DNA of 57,314 nucleotides from Gemmatimonadales bacterium (GCA_009840115.1 VXOJ01000050.1:1-57314); one strand, 5' to 3'; counted from the stretch's first letter, positions 8,271 to 17,970 are shown. Notes: generated by a model from the letters alone, not told the origin. Numbers and translations: made by a program.

Positions 8271-9058
8271 TCTGCCTTCCTGCAAGAGTCGTTTTCGTGT
8301 ACGGCGGCGGCGAGGGCGGCGGACAGTTCCTCGAAGGCGGCCTCGCCGCGGCCGAGGGCGGCGATGAGCGCGGAACCGACGACGACGCCGTCCGCCATGC
8401 CCGCGACCGCGGCGGCTTGCCCCGGAGTCGAGATCCCGAACCCCACCGCCACCGGCAGCCGCACCATCTTCCGGAGCCCTCTCACCTGGTCCTCGAGCGA
8501 GGCGTCGAGCGCCTTCCGCGCGCCCGTCACGCCGAGGCGGGAAATGTAGTACAGGAACCCCGAGGCGTGGCCGAGGATGGTCTCGAGGCGGGCCCGCGGC
8601 GTGGTGGGGGCCGCGAGCGGAATGAGGTCGAGCGAACCGGCGGCCAGCCGCCGCTCCAGCGCCGGGTGCGAGCCCACGGGCAGGTCGGTGACGAGGAGGC
8701 CCGCCGCCCCCGCGGCCTCGGCCCGCGCCAGGAAGCGCTCCACGCCCATGCGGAGAATCGGATTCAGGTAGGAGAAGACGACGACCGGCGGCAGGTCGGC
8801 CGAGATCCCGGCCAGCTGGTCGAGCGTGGACTCGACCGTGACGCCCTGCTCCAGCGCGCGCCAGCTCGCGGCCTGGATCGTGGGTCCGTCCGCGAGCGGG
8901 TCGCTGAACGGGATCCCCAGTTCGATGATGTCCGCGCCGTCCGCCGCCAGCCGCTCCAGCAGACGCGGCGTGTCCGCCGGCCGCGGGAAGCCGCTGGACA
9001 GAAAGGGGATGAACGCCGCCCCGTCCCGACCTTCGAACGCGCCCGCGATCACGCTCAA
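8267..9058 (-). CDS. trpA: tryptophan synthase alpha chain
   Basis: 263 residues, normal TrpA length. TIM barrel with AAFIPFLSSGFP (N-terminus), ADIIELGIPFSDPLADGPTIQ containing the catalytic Glu and Asp, PPVVVFSYLNPILRMG, LLVTDLPV, the FLYYISRLGVTGAR phosphate region, VAVGFGIST and DGVVVGSALI. Cleaves indole-3-glycerol phosphate to indole for TrpB. No ATG is available. TTG at 9058 overlaps the peptidase stop (TTGA) and has GGAGG 10 nt upstream; GTG at 9052 is an alternative. It is detached from trpB by about 6 kb of unrelated genes and coupled to its neighbours on both sides. Confidence 0.95.
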   Translation of the reverse strand: MSVIAGAFEGRDGAAFIPFLSSGFPRPADTPRLLERLAADGADIIELGIPFSDPLADGPTIQAASWRALEQGVTVESTLDQLAGISADLPPVVVFSYLNPILRMGVERFLARAEAAGAAGLLVTDLPVGSHPALERRLAAGSLDLIPLAAPTTPRARLETILGHASGFLYYISRLGVTGARKALDASLEDQVRGLRKMVRLPVAVGFGISTPGQAAAVAGMADGVVVGSALIAALGRGEAAFEELSAALAAAVHENDSCRKAE

Positions 9059-11115
9059 GAGCCGGCGGCCTCCGCGTCCTCCTCCGTCGTCACGGCGGGC
9101 CGGTGCGTCCCCCACTGCTCGAACCACTTCCTCAGGTAGAGCTGCGTGCGCAGGAAATTCGACGGCCGCGAACTCGTCCCGTGCCACTCCCCCTGGAAGC
9201 GCACCATGACCGTCGGCACGCCCTCGTAGTGAAGCGCCTGGTAGAATTCCTCGGTCTGACCCATGGGCGTCCGCAGGTCCATCTCCCCCGTCATCAGCAT
9301 CGTCGGCGTCGTCACGTTCCCGACGTAGAAGATCGACGACCGGTCCATCCACTCCTCCGGGTCCTCCCAGAAGGGCTGCTCGAAGGTGCGCAGATAGCCG
9401 ATGGCGTCCGACGTCCCCATCGCGGACATCCAGTTCACGATCGGGCAGTTCGCGGAGGCGGCCCGGAAGCGGTCCGTGTTCCCGACGATGTACGAGGTGA
9501 GGATGCCGCCGCCCGAGCACCCGTACACGAACAGGTTGTCCTCGTCCACGTAGCCACGCCGCAGCATCTCGTCGACCCCGCCCATGAGGTCCGGGAAGTC
9601 CGCGCCGGGATAGTCGTGGTTGATCGCGTTCGCGAACTCCGTGCCGTAGCCCGTGCTTCCCCTCGGGTTCGTGTAGAGGACGACATAGTCGTTCGAGGCG
9701 TGTTCCTGGAAGGCGAAGTTGAACCCGCCGTTGTACATGGCGTGCGGCCCGCCGTGGATGGCGAGCATGAGCGGATACTCGCGGTTCGGGTCGAAGTCGG
9801 GCGGTTTCACGATCCAGCCCTGGATGCGGAAGCCGTCGGTCGACTCGTACCAGACCTCCTCCACTTCGCCGAGGGTCACGCCGTGGAGCACGTCCGCGTT
9901 GACCTCCGTGAGGCGGGTGGTCCGGCCCGGGTCCGAGAGGGAGAAGCGGTAGAGGTCGCCGGGCTCGTGGTCCGTGGAGATCGTGCCGACCGCGGTGCCG
10001 TCGTCCGAGAAGGAGGAGAGGGAGAAGAGGTGCGCCCCCTCGGTGAGCTGGGTGACGCCGCCGTCGACGGAGACGAAGTGGAGCTGCCGGTACCCTTCCC
10101 GGTTCACGTTGAAGTAGAGGCCGCTCCCGTCGGGCGCCCACTGGAAGCCGCCGGACTGCCGGTCATAGTCCCCGGAGATGAGCCGCGAGCCGGACCCGTC
10201 CCGGTTCATGACGTGGATCCGGTTGTTCCGGTAGGTGTCGCGGTGCTCGTCTCCCACCGTGTAGGCGATGAGGCGGCCGTCCGGCGAGGGCACGGCGCCC
10301 CCGTCCGGGCCGCGCCGGTCCGTAAGCTGGCGGATGGCCCCGGAGGCCACGGAGACGGCGTAGATCTCCGACTCCTGCCAGTGCTCGGGCCGGTCCCAGT
10401 CGGGAGCGCGATAGGAGGAGAAGTAGATCTCGCTCCCGTCCGGGCTCCAGGCGATCCCGCCGTGGTTCCAGTCCCCGGTCGTGAGCTGGCGGGCGGAACC
10501 CCCGTCGGCCGGGACGACGAACACGTGCGTCCAGCCGGTGTCGACGTACCCCTGGCGGTCGCGCTTGTAGCCGGCGCGCTCGACGATCTTCGGCCCCACG
10601 GTCCAGGTCGCCCCGTCCGGCCGGGAGGGGAGATCGACGCCGGCGAAGTCCGCGCGGTCGTTTACCCGGCTCGTGAAGGCGATCCACTCTCCGTCGGGCG
10701 ACCAGAGGGGGGAGGAGGGGCCGTTCTCGAGGCGCGTGACCTGGGTCGTGGCGCCCTCTTCATCCATCCAGCGCACGAAGATCTGGCTCCCGGAGGGCTC
10801 GCCCGCGGCCGTGTACAGGATGCGCGTGCCGTCCGGGGACCAGCGCGCCCCGCCGCCCTCGACGAGCGCCCGCTTCCGGCTGCCGTCCGCGTTCATCATG
10901 TAGAGGGACGACTCGCGGCGGTCGTTGACCTTGTCCACCCAGCCGCGGGTGTAGACGACCCTGGACCCGTCCGGCGAGATCCGGGGGTTGGAGACCGACT
11001 CCATGTCCATGTAGTGGTCGAGGGACAGCCGGCGGGTCTGGGCCGCCGCGTCCGCGGCGAGCGCTCCGGCGGCGACGGCCGTCAGCAGGACGGCGCTTCC
11101 GAACTTCGTGTTCAT
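9055..11115 (-). CDS. exported S9 family prolyl oligopeptidase-type peptidase
   Basis: About 686 residues with a signal peptide (MNTKFGSAVLLTAVAAGALAADAAAQ). The N-terminal WD40-like/TolB-like beta-propeller has repeated PRISPDGSRVVYTRG, ARWSPDGTRILYT and IAWSPDGSEIYFSS motifs. The C-terminal alpha/beta-hydrolase has YPLMLAIHGGPH, the nucleophile elbow YGCSGGG, a late Asp (MLMTGEMDLRTP) and the catalytic His in EWHGTSSRPSN. Likely cleaves oligopeptides or dipeptides in the periplasm or outside the cell. ATG 11115 preferred (AAGGAG 6 nt upstream); an ATG at 11136 adds seven residues. Its stop overlaps the trpA TTG start. Confidence 0.93.
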   Translation of the reverse strand: MNTKFGSAVLLTAVAAGALAADAAAQTRRLSLDHYMDMESVSNPRISPDGSRVVYTRGWVDKVNDRRESSLYMMNADGSRKRALVEGGGARWSPDGTRILYTAAGEPSGSQIFVRWMDEEGATTQVTRLENGPSSPLWSPDGEWIAFTSRVNDRADFAGVDLPSRPDGATWTVGPKIVERAGYKRDRQGYVDTGWTHVFVVPADGGSARQLTTGDWNHGGIAWSPDGSEIYFSSYRAPDWDRPEHWQESEIYAVSVASGAIRQLTDRRGPDGGAVPSPDGRLIAYTVGDEHRDTYRNNRIHVMNRDGSGSRLISGDYDRQSGGFQWAPDGSGLYFNVNREGYRQLHFVSVDGGVTQLTEGAHLFSLSSFSDDGTAVGTISTDHEPGDLYRFSLSDPGRTTRLTEVNADVLHGVTLGEVEEVWYESTDGFRIQGWIVKPPDFDPNREYPLMLAIHGGPHAMYNGGFNFAFQEHASNDYVVLYTNPRGSTGYGTEFANAINHDYPGADFPDLMGGVDEMLRRGYVDEDNLFVYGCSGGGILTSYIVGNTDRFRAASANCPIVNWMSAMGTSDAIGYLRTFEQPFWEDPEEWMDRSSIFYVGNVTTPTMLMTGEMDLRTPMGQTEEFYQALHYEGVPTVMVRFQGEWHGTSSRPSNFLRTQLYLRKWFEQWGTHRPAVTTEEDAEAAGS

Positions 11116-11191
11116 CCTTCGCTCCTTCGGCTTCATGACCGGCCCGGCGTCGAACCTGTAATTATCGGAAATCCGCGAAGGAGCGGCCAGC

Positions 11192-11455
11192 TTAGAGCGG
11201 ACGATAGACGGTGCCGCGATGTACGACGAGGACGACGAGCGCCGCCTCCTGCACCTCGTACACCACGCGGTAGCCGCCGACGCGGATGCGCCGAAGCCCG
11301 CGCAGACCTCCCTTCAGGGAACTGCCGACGTGTGGATGCTCCGCCAGCCCGTCGATGGCGTCCACGATGCGCACGCGGTCGTGCTTCGGAATTCGGCCAA
11401 GCGCCTTGACCGCGCTCCGCCTAATCCGAACGGAGTAGGCCACCCCTGACCTCAT
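11192..11455 (-). CDS. RelE/ParE family toxin
   Basis: About 87 residues with the RelE/ParE fold pattern: AYSVRIRRSAVKALGRIPKHDRVRIVDAIDGLAEHP, then LKGGLRGLRRIRVGGYRVVYEV and VVLVVHRGTVYR. The last strands carry the usual Arg and Tyr residues of RelE-type mRNA interferases (GYRVVYEV, HRGTVYR). It overlaps the 3' end of the upstream ribbon-helix-helix antitoxin gene by up to 35 nt, the classical antitoxin-toxin order. A GTG at 11443 is an alternative start. Confidence 0.88.
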   Translation of the reverse strand: MRSGVAYSVRIRRSAVKALGRIPKHDRVRIVDAIDGLAEHPHVGSSLKGGLRGLRRIRVGGYRVVYEVQEAALVVLVVHRGTVYRPL

Positions 11456-11642
11456 CCCAATCGAGTACGGGATCGCCGGGATCCCGCAGCCGCTCCACGG
11501 CCACCGTCAGGTCGTCGAAATCCTCCAGGTATCGCTCCAGGGCCTGGCGAACGACCTCGGCCCGGCTTCGCCTCAGCGTTGACGCCGCGGCATCGAGGGC
11601 TTCGACCATCTCGTGCGGGACGCGCGCGGTGATCTGATCCAT
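11421..11642 (-). CDS. ribbon-helix-helix antitoxin (RelB/CopG-like)
   Basis: 73 residues. The N-terminal MDQITARVPHEMVEALDAAASTLRRSRAEVVRQALERYLED is a ribbon-helix-helix DNA-binding domain: strand ITARVP, helix, turn RRSRAEV, helix. The acidic C-terminus (DPVLDWDEVRGGLLRSD) would embrace the toxin. ATG 11642 was chosen because the beta-strand of the fold begins immediately after it. The repeat-rich region at 11677-11699 lies just upstream and probably holds the operator. Confidence 0.87.
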   Translation of the reverse strand: MDQITARVPHEMVEALDAAASTLRRSRAEVVRQALERYLEDFDDLTVAVERLRDPGDPVLDWDEVRGGLLRSD

Positions 11643-11676
11643 GACTCGAGACTCTCCGGGATCGCTTGTACATTGA

Positions 11677-11699
11677 GTCAATGTCGTTGACTGTCAATG
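11677..11699. promoter_or_regulatory. nested inverted/direct repeats, probable antitoxin operator
   Basis: GTCAATGTCGTTGAC (11677-11691) is an inverted repeat GTCAA-N5-TTGAC. TTGACTGTCAA (11687-11697) is a perfect palindrome around one base, and GTCAATG is repeated directly 16 bp apart. TTGACA on the minus strand at 11697-11692 could serve as a -35 box. Placement 35-57 nt upstream of a ribbon-helix-helix gene fits autorepression. Confidence 0.6.
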
Positions 11700-11743
11700 C
11701 GATTGTCTTAATGTCGCCGCCGCGTCCCCGTCAACGGACGAAG

Positions 11744-12640
11744 CTAGAGGATGGCGGCGCCGAGGGCGGAGGCGACGAGGCCGACTCCGAGTTCGGCCGT
11801 CTGGTTGCGGTGGTCGAGGATCGGGTTGAGTTCGACGAGTTCGAGGCTCAGCAGCCTTCCCGAGTGCGCGGCCTTCTCGCACACGAGGTGCCCTTCGCGG
11901 TAGGTGAGGCCGCCGCGCACGGGCGTCCCCACACCCGGCGCGATCCGCGGGTCGAGCGCGTCGACGTCGAACGAGAGGTGGAACCCGCACGTGCCGGCGC
12001 CGGCGCGCTCCACGGCCTCGTCCATGCAGGCCCCCACGCCGCGCTCGTCGATCTCCGACATCGTGAACACGCGGACGCCCAGCTCCCGGATGAGCCGCTT
12101 CTCGCCCCCATCCAGCGACCGCGCGCCCAGGACGCTCACGTTGTCGGGCACGACGCTCGCCGCGCCGCGGGTCAGTTGCGATTCCCCGTGCCCCAGCAGC
12201 ACGGCGAGCGACATTCCGTGGATGTTCCCGGTGGGCGTGGTGTCCGGGCGGTTCATGTCGGCGTGGGCGTCCACCCAGATGACCCCGATGGACGCCCCCC
12301 GGGACCGGTGGTGGTCGGCGACCGCCGCCACGGATCCGATCGAGAGCGAATGGTCTCCGCCGAGCACGAGCGGCGTGCAGCCCCGGGCCAGTCCTTCGCG
12401 CACGAGCTTCCGCGTCTCCTCCGCGACGTGGACGATCTCGTCCAGGAAGCGCAACTCGTGCTCGCCCGCGTCCGTGGTCTCCAGCCCGCCGGCCGTCACG
12501 GTGCCCAGTTCGACGATGCTGTGGCCGATGGCTTCGATCTCCCGGCTGATCCCGGCGATGCGCAGGGCGGAGGGACCCATGTCCACGCCCCGGCGTCCGG
12601 CGCCGAGGTCGATGGAGACGGAGATCAGCGCGATGTCCAC
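11744..12640 (-). CDS. rocF: arginase
   Basis: 298 residues, normal arginase length. All binuclear manganese motifs are present: GGDHSLSIGS (His97), WVDAHADMN (Asp124, His126, Asp128) and SFDVDALDP (Asp225, Asp227). NIHGMSLAVLLG and the C-terminal LSLELVELNPILD favour arginase (arginine to ornithine plus urea) over agmatinase. Start is GTG 12640, giving the conserved N-terminus DIALISVSIDLGAGRRGVDMGPSALR; no ATG is available and no strong ribosome-binding site is seen. It follows the substrate-binding lipoprotein gene by 8 nt. Confidence 0.94.
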   Translation of the reverse strand: MDIALISVSIDLGAGRRGVDMGPSALRIAGISREIEAIGHSIVELGTVTAGGLETTDAGEHELRFLDEIVHVAEETRKLVREGLARGCTPLVLGGDHSLSIGSVAAVADHHRSRGASIGVIWVDAHADMNRPDTTPTGNIHGMSLAVLLGHGESQLTRGAASVVPDNVSVLGARSLDGGEKRLIRELGVRVFTMSEIDERGVGACMDEAVERAGAGTCGFHLSFDVDALDPRIAPGVGTPVRGGLTYREGHLVCEKAAHSGRLLSLELVELNPILDHRNQTAELGVGLVASALGAAIL

Positions 12641-12648
12641 CGGGTCGG

Positions 12649-13917
12649 TCAGCGCATGTAGCAGGGGGTGGCGTTGGCGGCGGCCCACGGGTGAACGATC
12701 CGGAGGGCGAGTCCGCCGGCGCCATCGTCCTGCCACTGGACCTGCAACCCCTTGAGCGCTCGCTGAGCCCCGGCCTCCGCGTCGCCGATGGGGGAGACCT
12801 CGTACGGACCCGCGATGGTCCCGGTCCGGGCCGAGAACAGGTAGTCGCGGAGCGCGCCGCGGTTGGTTCCGCCCGCCCCGGCGGCCGTCTGGTCGAGCCC
12901 CTCGGCCAGGAGTTCCACGGCCGCGAAGCCGCCCGCCGCGTGGTAGCCCGGCGTCGTTCCGTGCGCCGCCTCGTAGCGGCCGACGAAGGTGGCGTTGTCC
13001 GCGATGAACCCCTCCGTCTCGATGGCCGGGTGCCACGGCGAGTTGCCGGCGACGCACCGCGCGGCCTGCCCCACGTCTTCGGCGAAGTGCTGCTGGCCGG
13101 GCCCGATGATCAGGCTCATGAGGACCGGCCGGTATCCCACCGCGGGCGCGGCGGTGGCGAAGCCGGCGGCGTCGGCCGTGTAGCCCCCGCCGATGAAGAG
13201 GTCCGCGCCGGCGTCCCGGGCCGCGGCGGCGATCGCTTCGTGGTCGGCCGCTCCGACTTCATAGGACCGGTCCAGCACGATCTCCAGCCCGTGACGGCGG
13301 ACCGCCTCGCGCACACCCTCGACCACCGATGCCGGAAACGAGCTGTTCTCGTACACGATCGCGGCGGTCCGGGCCCCACCGAACACGGCCACCTCCACGG
13401 AACCCTGCAGGTAGGCGGGTCCCGGCGTCAGCAACTGGACGCTCCACTGTCGCTGCCGTTCGGACCAGATCGAGGGCGCCGCCGCCATCGCCGCGACCAT
13501 CGGCACGCCGGCGGCCTCGTTGACGGCGAGGACGGTTTCCGTGATCGGGCTGCTGTAGGGTCCCAGCAGGGCGTCGACCGTGCCGGAGGCGATGAATTCC
13601 GCGTACAGGCGCGCGCTCGCCTGGGCATCGCTCCCGTCGTCGCGGATCTCCAATTGCACCGGCCGGCCGCGGATTCCCCCCTTCTCGTTGAGGATTTCGA
13701 CCGCGAGACGGTACCCGCGCACGACTTCGATCCCCTCCACGCCGTGCCGCCCGCTCTCGGAGATGGCCGCCGCCAGCGTGATCGGCGTGCCGTCCGAGCC
13801 CGGCTCCGGCCCGGTGGAGTCCGCCGGGTCGTCCACGCACCCGGCCGCGACCAGGGCCAGTGTCAGGAAGCCTGCCGCAAGGCCGGTCGCCCGACCGGCT
13901 CGATTCTCGATTTTCAT
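12649..13917 (-). CDS. ABC transporter substrate-binding lipoprotein (branched-chain amino acid / type I periplasmic-binding family)
   Basis: 422 residues with a lipoprotein signal (FLTLALVAAGC lipobox, Cys near residue 27). The body is a Leu/Ile/Val-binding-type two-lobed protein: ITLAAAISESGRHGVEGIEVVRGYRLAVEILNEKGGIRGRPVQLEIRDDGSD, then LLGPYSSPITETVLAVNEAAGVPMVAA and a second lobe with RTAAIVYENSSFPASVVEGV. No permease or ATPase genes are nearby, so its transporter partner is elsewhere or it acts as a sensor. It overlaps the VOC gene stop by ATGA and precedes arginase, hinting at amino acid uptake coupled to arginine breakdown (inference). Confidence 0.9.
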   Translation of the reverse strand: MKIENRAGRATGLAAGFLTLALVAAGCVDDPADSTGPEPGSDGTPITLAAAISESGRHGVEGIEVVRGYRLAVEILNEKGGIRGRPVQLEIRDDGSDAQASARLYAEFIASGTVDALLGPYSSPITETVLAVNEAAGVPMVAAMAAAPSIWSERQRQWSVQLLTPGPAYLQGSVEVAVFGGARTAAIVYENSSFPASVVEGVREAVRRHGLEIVLDRSYEVGAADHEAIAAAARDAGADLFIGGGYTADAAGFATAAPAVGYRPVLMSLIIGPGQQHFAEDVGQAARCVAGNSPWHPAIETEGFIADNATFVGRYEAAHGTTPGYHAAGGFAAVELLAEGLDQTAAGAGGTNRGALRDYLFSARTGTIAGPYEVSPIGDAEAGAQRALKGLQVQWQDDGAGGLALRIVHPWAAANATPCYMR

Positions 13918-14606
13918 CGCAACTCCGTTTCGTCGCCGTCCAGGGTACGGATCCTCGCCACGAGCGCGGGCTCCGGCCCCTCGTCCACTTCGAGCGCCAG
14001 GTCCAGCGACTCGAGGGTGGATCGTACCGCGGCGGGGTCCGGGTGTTCGGCCCGGAACGAGATCAGCCGCCCGCCCGGCGGCGTCGCGCGGGCCGGGTGC
14101 GGCGTCGTTCCCCAGTCGATGAAGAAAGGTACGAGACCGTCGTGGAGGACGGACGTGAAGGCCGTGATCTCCCAGCTCAGTTCGCTGCCGTCCGGCCGGA
14201 GCCGGGAGCCGGGCCGCACCGGGCCCAGCGGCACGCCCCGGCCCGAGGCCCGCGCGACGAGCGCCGCGAGGTCCGTCCCGCGGGCCGCCCACGTGACGAG
14301 CCGGGGCTCGGCGAGTCCCTCGATCCCGAACGGCAGCGGTTCGTCCCGGGGCGGCGCTTCCGGGTCCGGACCGAGGATCTCCAGGTAGATGTCGCCCCCG
14401 AGCGAAAGGAGATGGTTCGCGGTGCCCAAGTTGCCGTGGCGGCCGCCGAACGGGGCTTCGACGCCGAGCCGCTCGGCCACCCACGCGACCCCTTCCTCGA
14501 GGTCGGCGGCGCCCAGCAGCAGATGGTCGAGATTCGGCGGAACGGCGGGGGCGCCCGGGGCACCCGGTCCGCCCGGTCCGCCCGGCGGCGGTGTCGGCGG
14601 GAGCAT
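13914..14606 (-). CDS. VOC/glyoxalase-like domain protein
   Basis: About 230 residues. After a Pro/Gly-rich N-terminus (TPPPGGPGGPGAPGAPAVPP) comes LDHLLLGAADLEEGVAWVAERLGVEAPFGGRHGNLGTANHLLSLGGDIYLEIL, the pattern of the PF13468-type glyoxalase-like domain with the first metal-ligand His. A second half contains LSWEITAFTSVLHDGLVPFFIDWGTTPHP. Substrate unknown. ATG 14606 preferred over GTG 14612 because GGAAG lies 5 nt before it. Its stop overlaps the ABC lipoprotein start and it begins 11 nt after the AhpD-like gene. Confidence 0.82.
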   Translation of the reverse strand: MLPPTPPPGGPGGPGAPGAPAVPPNLDHLLLGAADLEEGVAWVAERLGVEAPFGGRHGNLGTANHLLSLGGDIYLEILGPDPEAPPRDEPLPFGIEGLAEPRLVTWAARGTDLAALVARASGRGVPLGPVRPGSRLRPDGSELSWEITAFTSVLHDGLVPFFIDWGTTPHPARATPPGGRLISFRAEHPDPAAVRSTLESLDLALEVDEGPEPALVARIRTLDGDETELR

Positions 14607-14617
14607 GGCCACTTCCG

Positions 14618-15163
14618 TCAGCCTCCCTCGTCTTCGAGTTCGACGCCGAGCCCGTCGGCGATCCGGTTCACGAACGCATAGTAGGCGGTGACCGCGCAGA
14701 TATCGTGGATCGCGCGATCATCGAAGCCGTGCGCCTTCAATCCGTCCACCGCGGATCCGTGCTCGCCGCCCGGGTCGAGCGTCAACCGCGCGGCATAGTC
14801 GAGCATCGCCCGGTCGGCCTCATTCAGTTCGGCCGTCGCATGGTCCGTCGCGAGGGCGGCGATGAGGCGTTCGTTCTCCTCGTTGGAACCGCCGGCCCCG
14901 GCCGCGTCGAGCAGACGACGGAGACCCTCTCCGTGATGGACAATTCAGTAGCGGCAGGCGTTGAGGCCCGACACGACGACCGCGATCATCTCCCTCTGGA
15001 TCCGGGTCAGCGGCCCCGGTCCGTACATGAGTTCGCGGTAGAGATCGTAGTGGAGCCGGATGACGCGGCTGTGGACGCCGTGAATGCGGATGATGTTGTC
15101 ATCGTCCGCGACGCGGTCCTCCTCGGGGATCCCCGCCGGATCCGGGTAGTCGATGAAGGCCAC
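14618..15163 (-). CDS. AhpD-like peroxidase-related protein, probable selenoprotein (in-frame TGA as Sec73)
   Basis: One continuous frame of 181 codons interrupted only by TGA at 14947-14945 (codon 73). Before it: VAFIDYPDPAGIPEEDRVADDDNIIRIHGVHSRVIRLHYDLYRELMYG and REMIAVVVSGLNACRY. After it the same frame continues IVHHGEGLRRLLDAAG, a helical stretch, MLDYAARLTLDPG and AVTAYYAFVNRIADGLGVEL. This is the carboxymuconolactone-decarboxylase/AhpD-type peroxidase-related family, whose active site is CxxC followed by HH. Here it reads C-R-Y-TGA-I-V-H-H, so the TGA sits exactly on the second redox Cys. A SECIS-like hairpin follows 10 nt downstream. GTG 15163 starts 2 nt after the trpB stop. Alternative: a nonsense mutation splitting the gene. 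No frame change or other damage is visible. Confidence 0.85.
14918..14934 (-). promoter_or_regulatory. SECIS-like hairpin downstream of the in-frame TGA
   Basis: On the mRNA, 10 nt after the TGA begins a perfect 7-bp stem ACGGAGA/TCTCCGT closed by a GGG loop. The apical sequence AGGGTCTC contains GGTCT, the same motif found in the apical loop of the E. coli fdhF SECIS. The loop lies 17 nt after the TGA, inside the spacing reported for bacterial SECIS elements. The stem is purely coding sequence, as expected for bacteria. Confidence 0.7.
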
Positions 15164-15165
15164 GG

Positions 15166-16409
<1,244 letters not shown>

Positions 16410-16413
<4 letters not shown>

Positions 16414-17039
16414 TTGGCGGCCGCCAGGAATTCGAGGATCAGGTCGATCGACTTCTCACCCCGGGCCCGCTCGACGCCCGAGGAAACGTCGACGATGTCG
16501 GGACGCACGTCGCGGATCGCCCGCGCCACGTTGTCCGCGTTCAGCCCGCCCGCGAGCGCGAGCGCACACCCGTCGCGCTCCAGCCCCGCCAGCCACTCGT
16601 GCGGGAAGGCGGTCCCGGTGCCTCCGGGTCCGTGCGGCGAGAACCCTTCCAGGAGGATCGCGTCCGCCACCTCCCGGTACTCCTCCCACCCTCGGGCCAG
16701 GGCGTCGCTCGACGTGGGCCGGAGGCCCTTCCAGACATCCAATCCCTCGTCCCGCAGGCGGTCGCAGAGTTCGGGAGGCTCGGAGCCGGCGAGCTGGGCG
16801 ACGTGGAACTCCGCGATGTCCCGTTTGACGAGGATCTCCGCCGGCCCCGCGTCGACGAACACGCCCACGGCGCGCGTGCCGCCCTCGAGCGCCGCCACGA
16901 CCCCGGCGGCTTCCCCGGCCGTGATCTCCCTCACCCGGCCCGCGAACACGACGCCCACGTAGTCCGCGCCGGCGCGGGACGTCACCGTGGCGTGTCCCGG
17001 CTCCCGGAGACCGCAGATCTTCACTCTGACCCGGTTCAC
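16410..17039 (-). CDS. trpF: phosphoribosylanthranilate isomerase
   Basis: 209-residue TIM barrel with the conserved N-terminus [13 protein letters not shown] (catalytic Cys), [47 protein letters not shown] and [21 protein letters not shown] (catalytic Asp and phosphate site). Converts phosphoribosylanthranilate to CdRP. Start ATG 17039 overlaps the trpC stop (ATGA), and its stop overlaps trpB, so trpC-trpF-trpB are translationally coupled. Confidence 0.96.
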
Positions 17040-17887
17040 GGCGCGCCGTCGCTGTCGCCCGCCGCGTCGGCGCCCGCCGGCTGCATCCGGCCGCTTCGGG
17101 GCCGCTGCGGGTGGCCGACGAGCGCCTCGACGCCCGCCGCCGGGTCGCCCGCCATCAGCCAGCCACCGACCAGCACCGCGTCCGCTCCCGCCGAGCCCGC
17201 CGCCGCCGCGTCCTCCGCGGACCGGATCCCGCTCTCCGCCACGGCCACGACATCGGCGGGAAGCTCCTCGATCAGGCGCAGCGAGCGCTCGAGATCCACC
17301 TCGAAGGTCGCGAGGTCCCGCGCGTTCACCCCGACGATCCGGGCCCCGGCTTCCAGCGCCCGCGCCACCTCCTCCTCGTCGTGCGCCTCCACGAGCGCCC
17401 CGAGGCCGAGGTCGTCCGCGACTTCGAGCAGTTCGCGCAACCGGGCGTCGCCGAGCGCGCGCACGATGAGCAGGACCGCGTCCGCGCCCGCGGCCCGCGC
17501 CTCGTACAACTGGACGGGATCCAGCGTGAAGTCCTTGCGGAGGACGGGGACCCCGACGGCGGCCTTCGCGGACCTCAGGTCGTCCAGCGAGCCGCCGAAG
17601 TAGCGCTCGTCCGTGAGGATCGAGATCGCGGCCGCACCGCCGGAGGCGTACACGCTCGCCACGCCCGCCGCCTGGGCGTACGGGTTGATGTCGCCGGCGG
17701 ACGGAGAACGGCGCTTGAACTCCGCGACGACCGAGACTTCCCCGGGCCGGCGCAGAGATGCCTCGAAACCCCGCGGGGGCGGGGCTTCATCCGCCTGCGC
17801 GCGAACCGCGCTCCGGAACAACTGGAGCCGCGCGACCTCCTCCCGCTTCGCTGCGAGGATCTCTTCGAGAATCGTGTCGTGTGCCAT
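17036..17887 (-). CDS. trpC: indole-3-glycerol phosphate synthase
   Basis: 283 residues. Contains ILEEILAAKREEVARL, VVAEFKRRSPSAGDIN (catalytic Lys), YASGGAAAISILTDERYFGGSLDDL, VPVLRKDFTLDPVQLYEARAAGADAVLLI, VGVNARDLATFEVDL and VAESGIRSAEDA with the C-terminal phosphate-binding GADAVLVGGWLM. It carries a ~25-residue Pro/Gly/Asp tail after the barrel ([22 protein letters not shown]). First gene of the minus-strand trpCFB run, divergent from lexA across a 172-nt shared upstream region. Confidence 0.96.
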   Translation of the reverse strand: MAHDTILEEILAAKREEVARLQLFRSAVRAQADEAPPPRGFEASLRRPGEVSVVAEFKRRSPSAGDINPYAQAAGVASVYASGGAAAISILTDERYFGGSLDDLRSAKAAVGVPVLRKDFTLDPVQLYEARAAGADAVLLIVRALGDARLRELLEVADDLGLGALVEAHDEEEVARALEAGARIVGVNARDLATFEVDLERSLRLIEELPADVVAVAESGIRSAEDAAAAGSAGADAVLVGGWLMAGDPAAGVEALVGHPQRPRSGRMQPAGADAAGDSDGAP

Positions 17888-17970
17888 GGGCGCCAAGCTG
17901 CGACCGCCGCTATCCCGCCGCAAAACCTCGGCGACGGTGGCGGTTCGCGTGGAAGGTTGCGCTTCGGTGC

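Noticed and set aside
5820..8549. 909-codon open frame antisense to the FG-GAP/LVIVD gene and trpA
   Set aside because: Same shadow effect; the minus-strand proteins have signal peptide, repeats and TrpA motifs, the antisense frame has none.
14618..14947. Reading the AhpD-like region as two separate genes or a simple pseudogene
   Set aside because: No frame change, sequence quality is equal on both sides, the stop replaces a redox Cys precisely and a SECIS-like hairpin follows; selenocysteine explains more.
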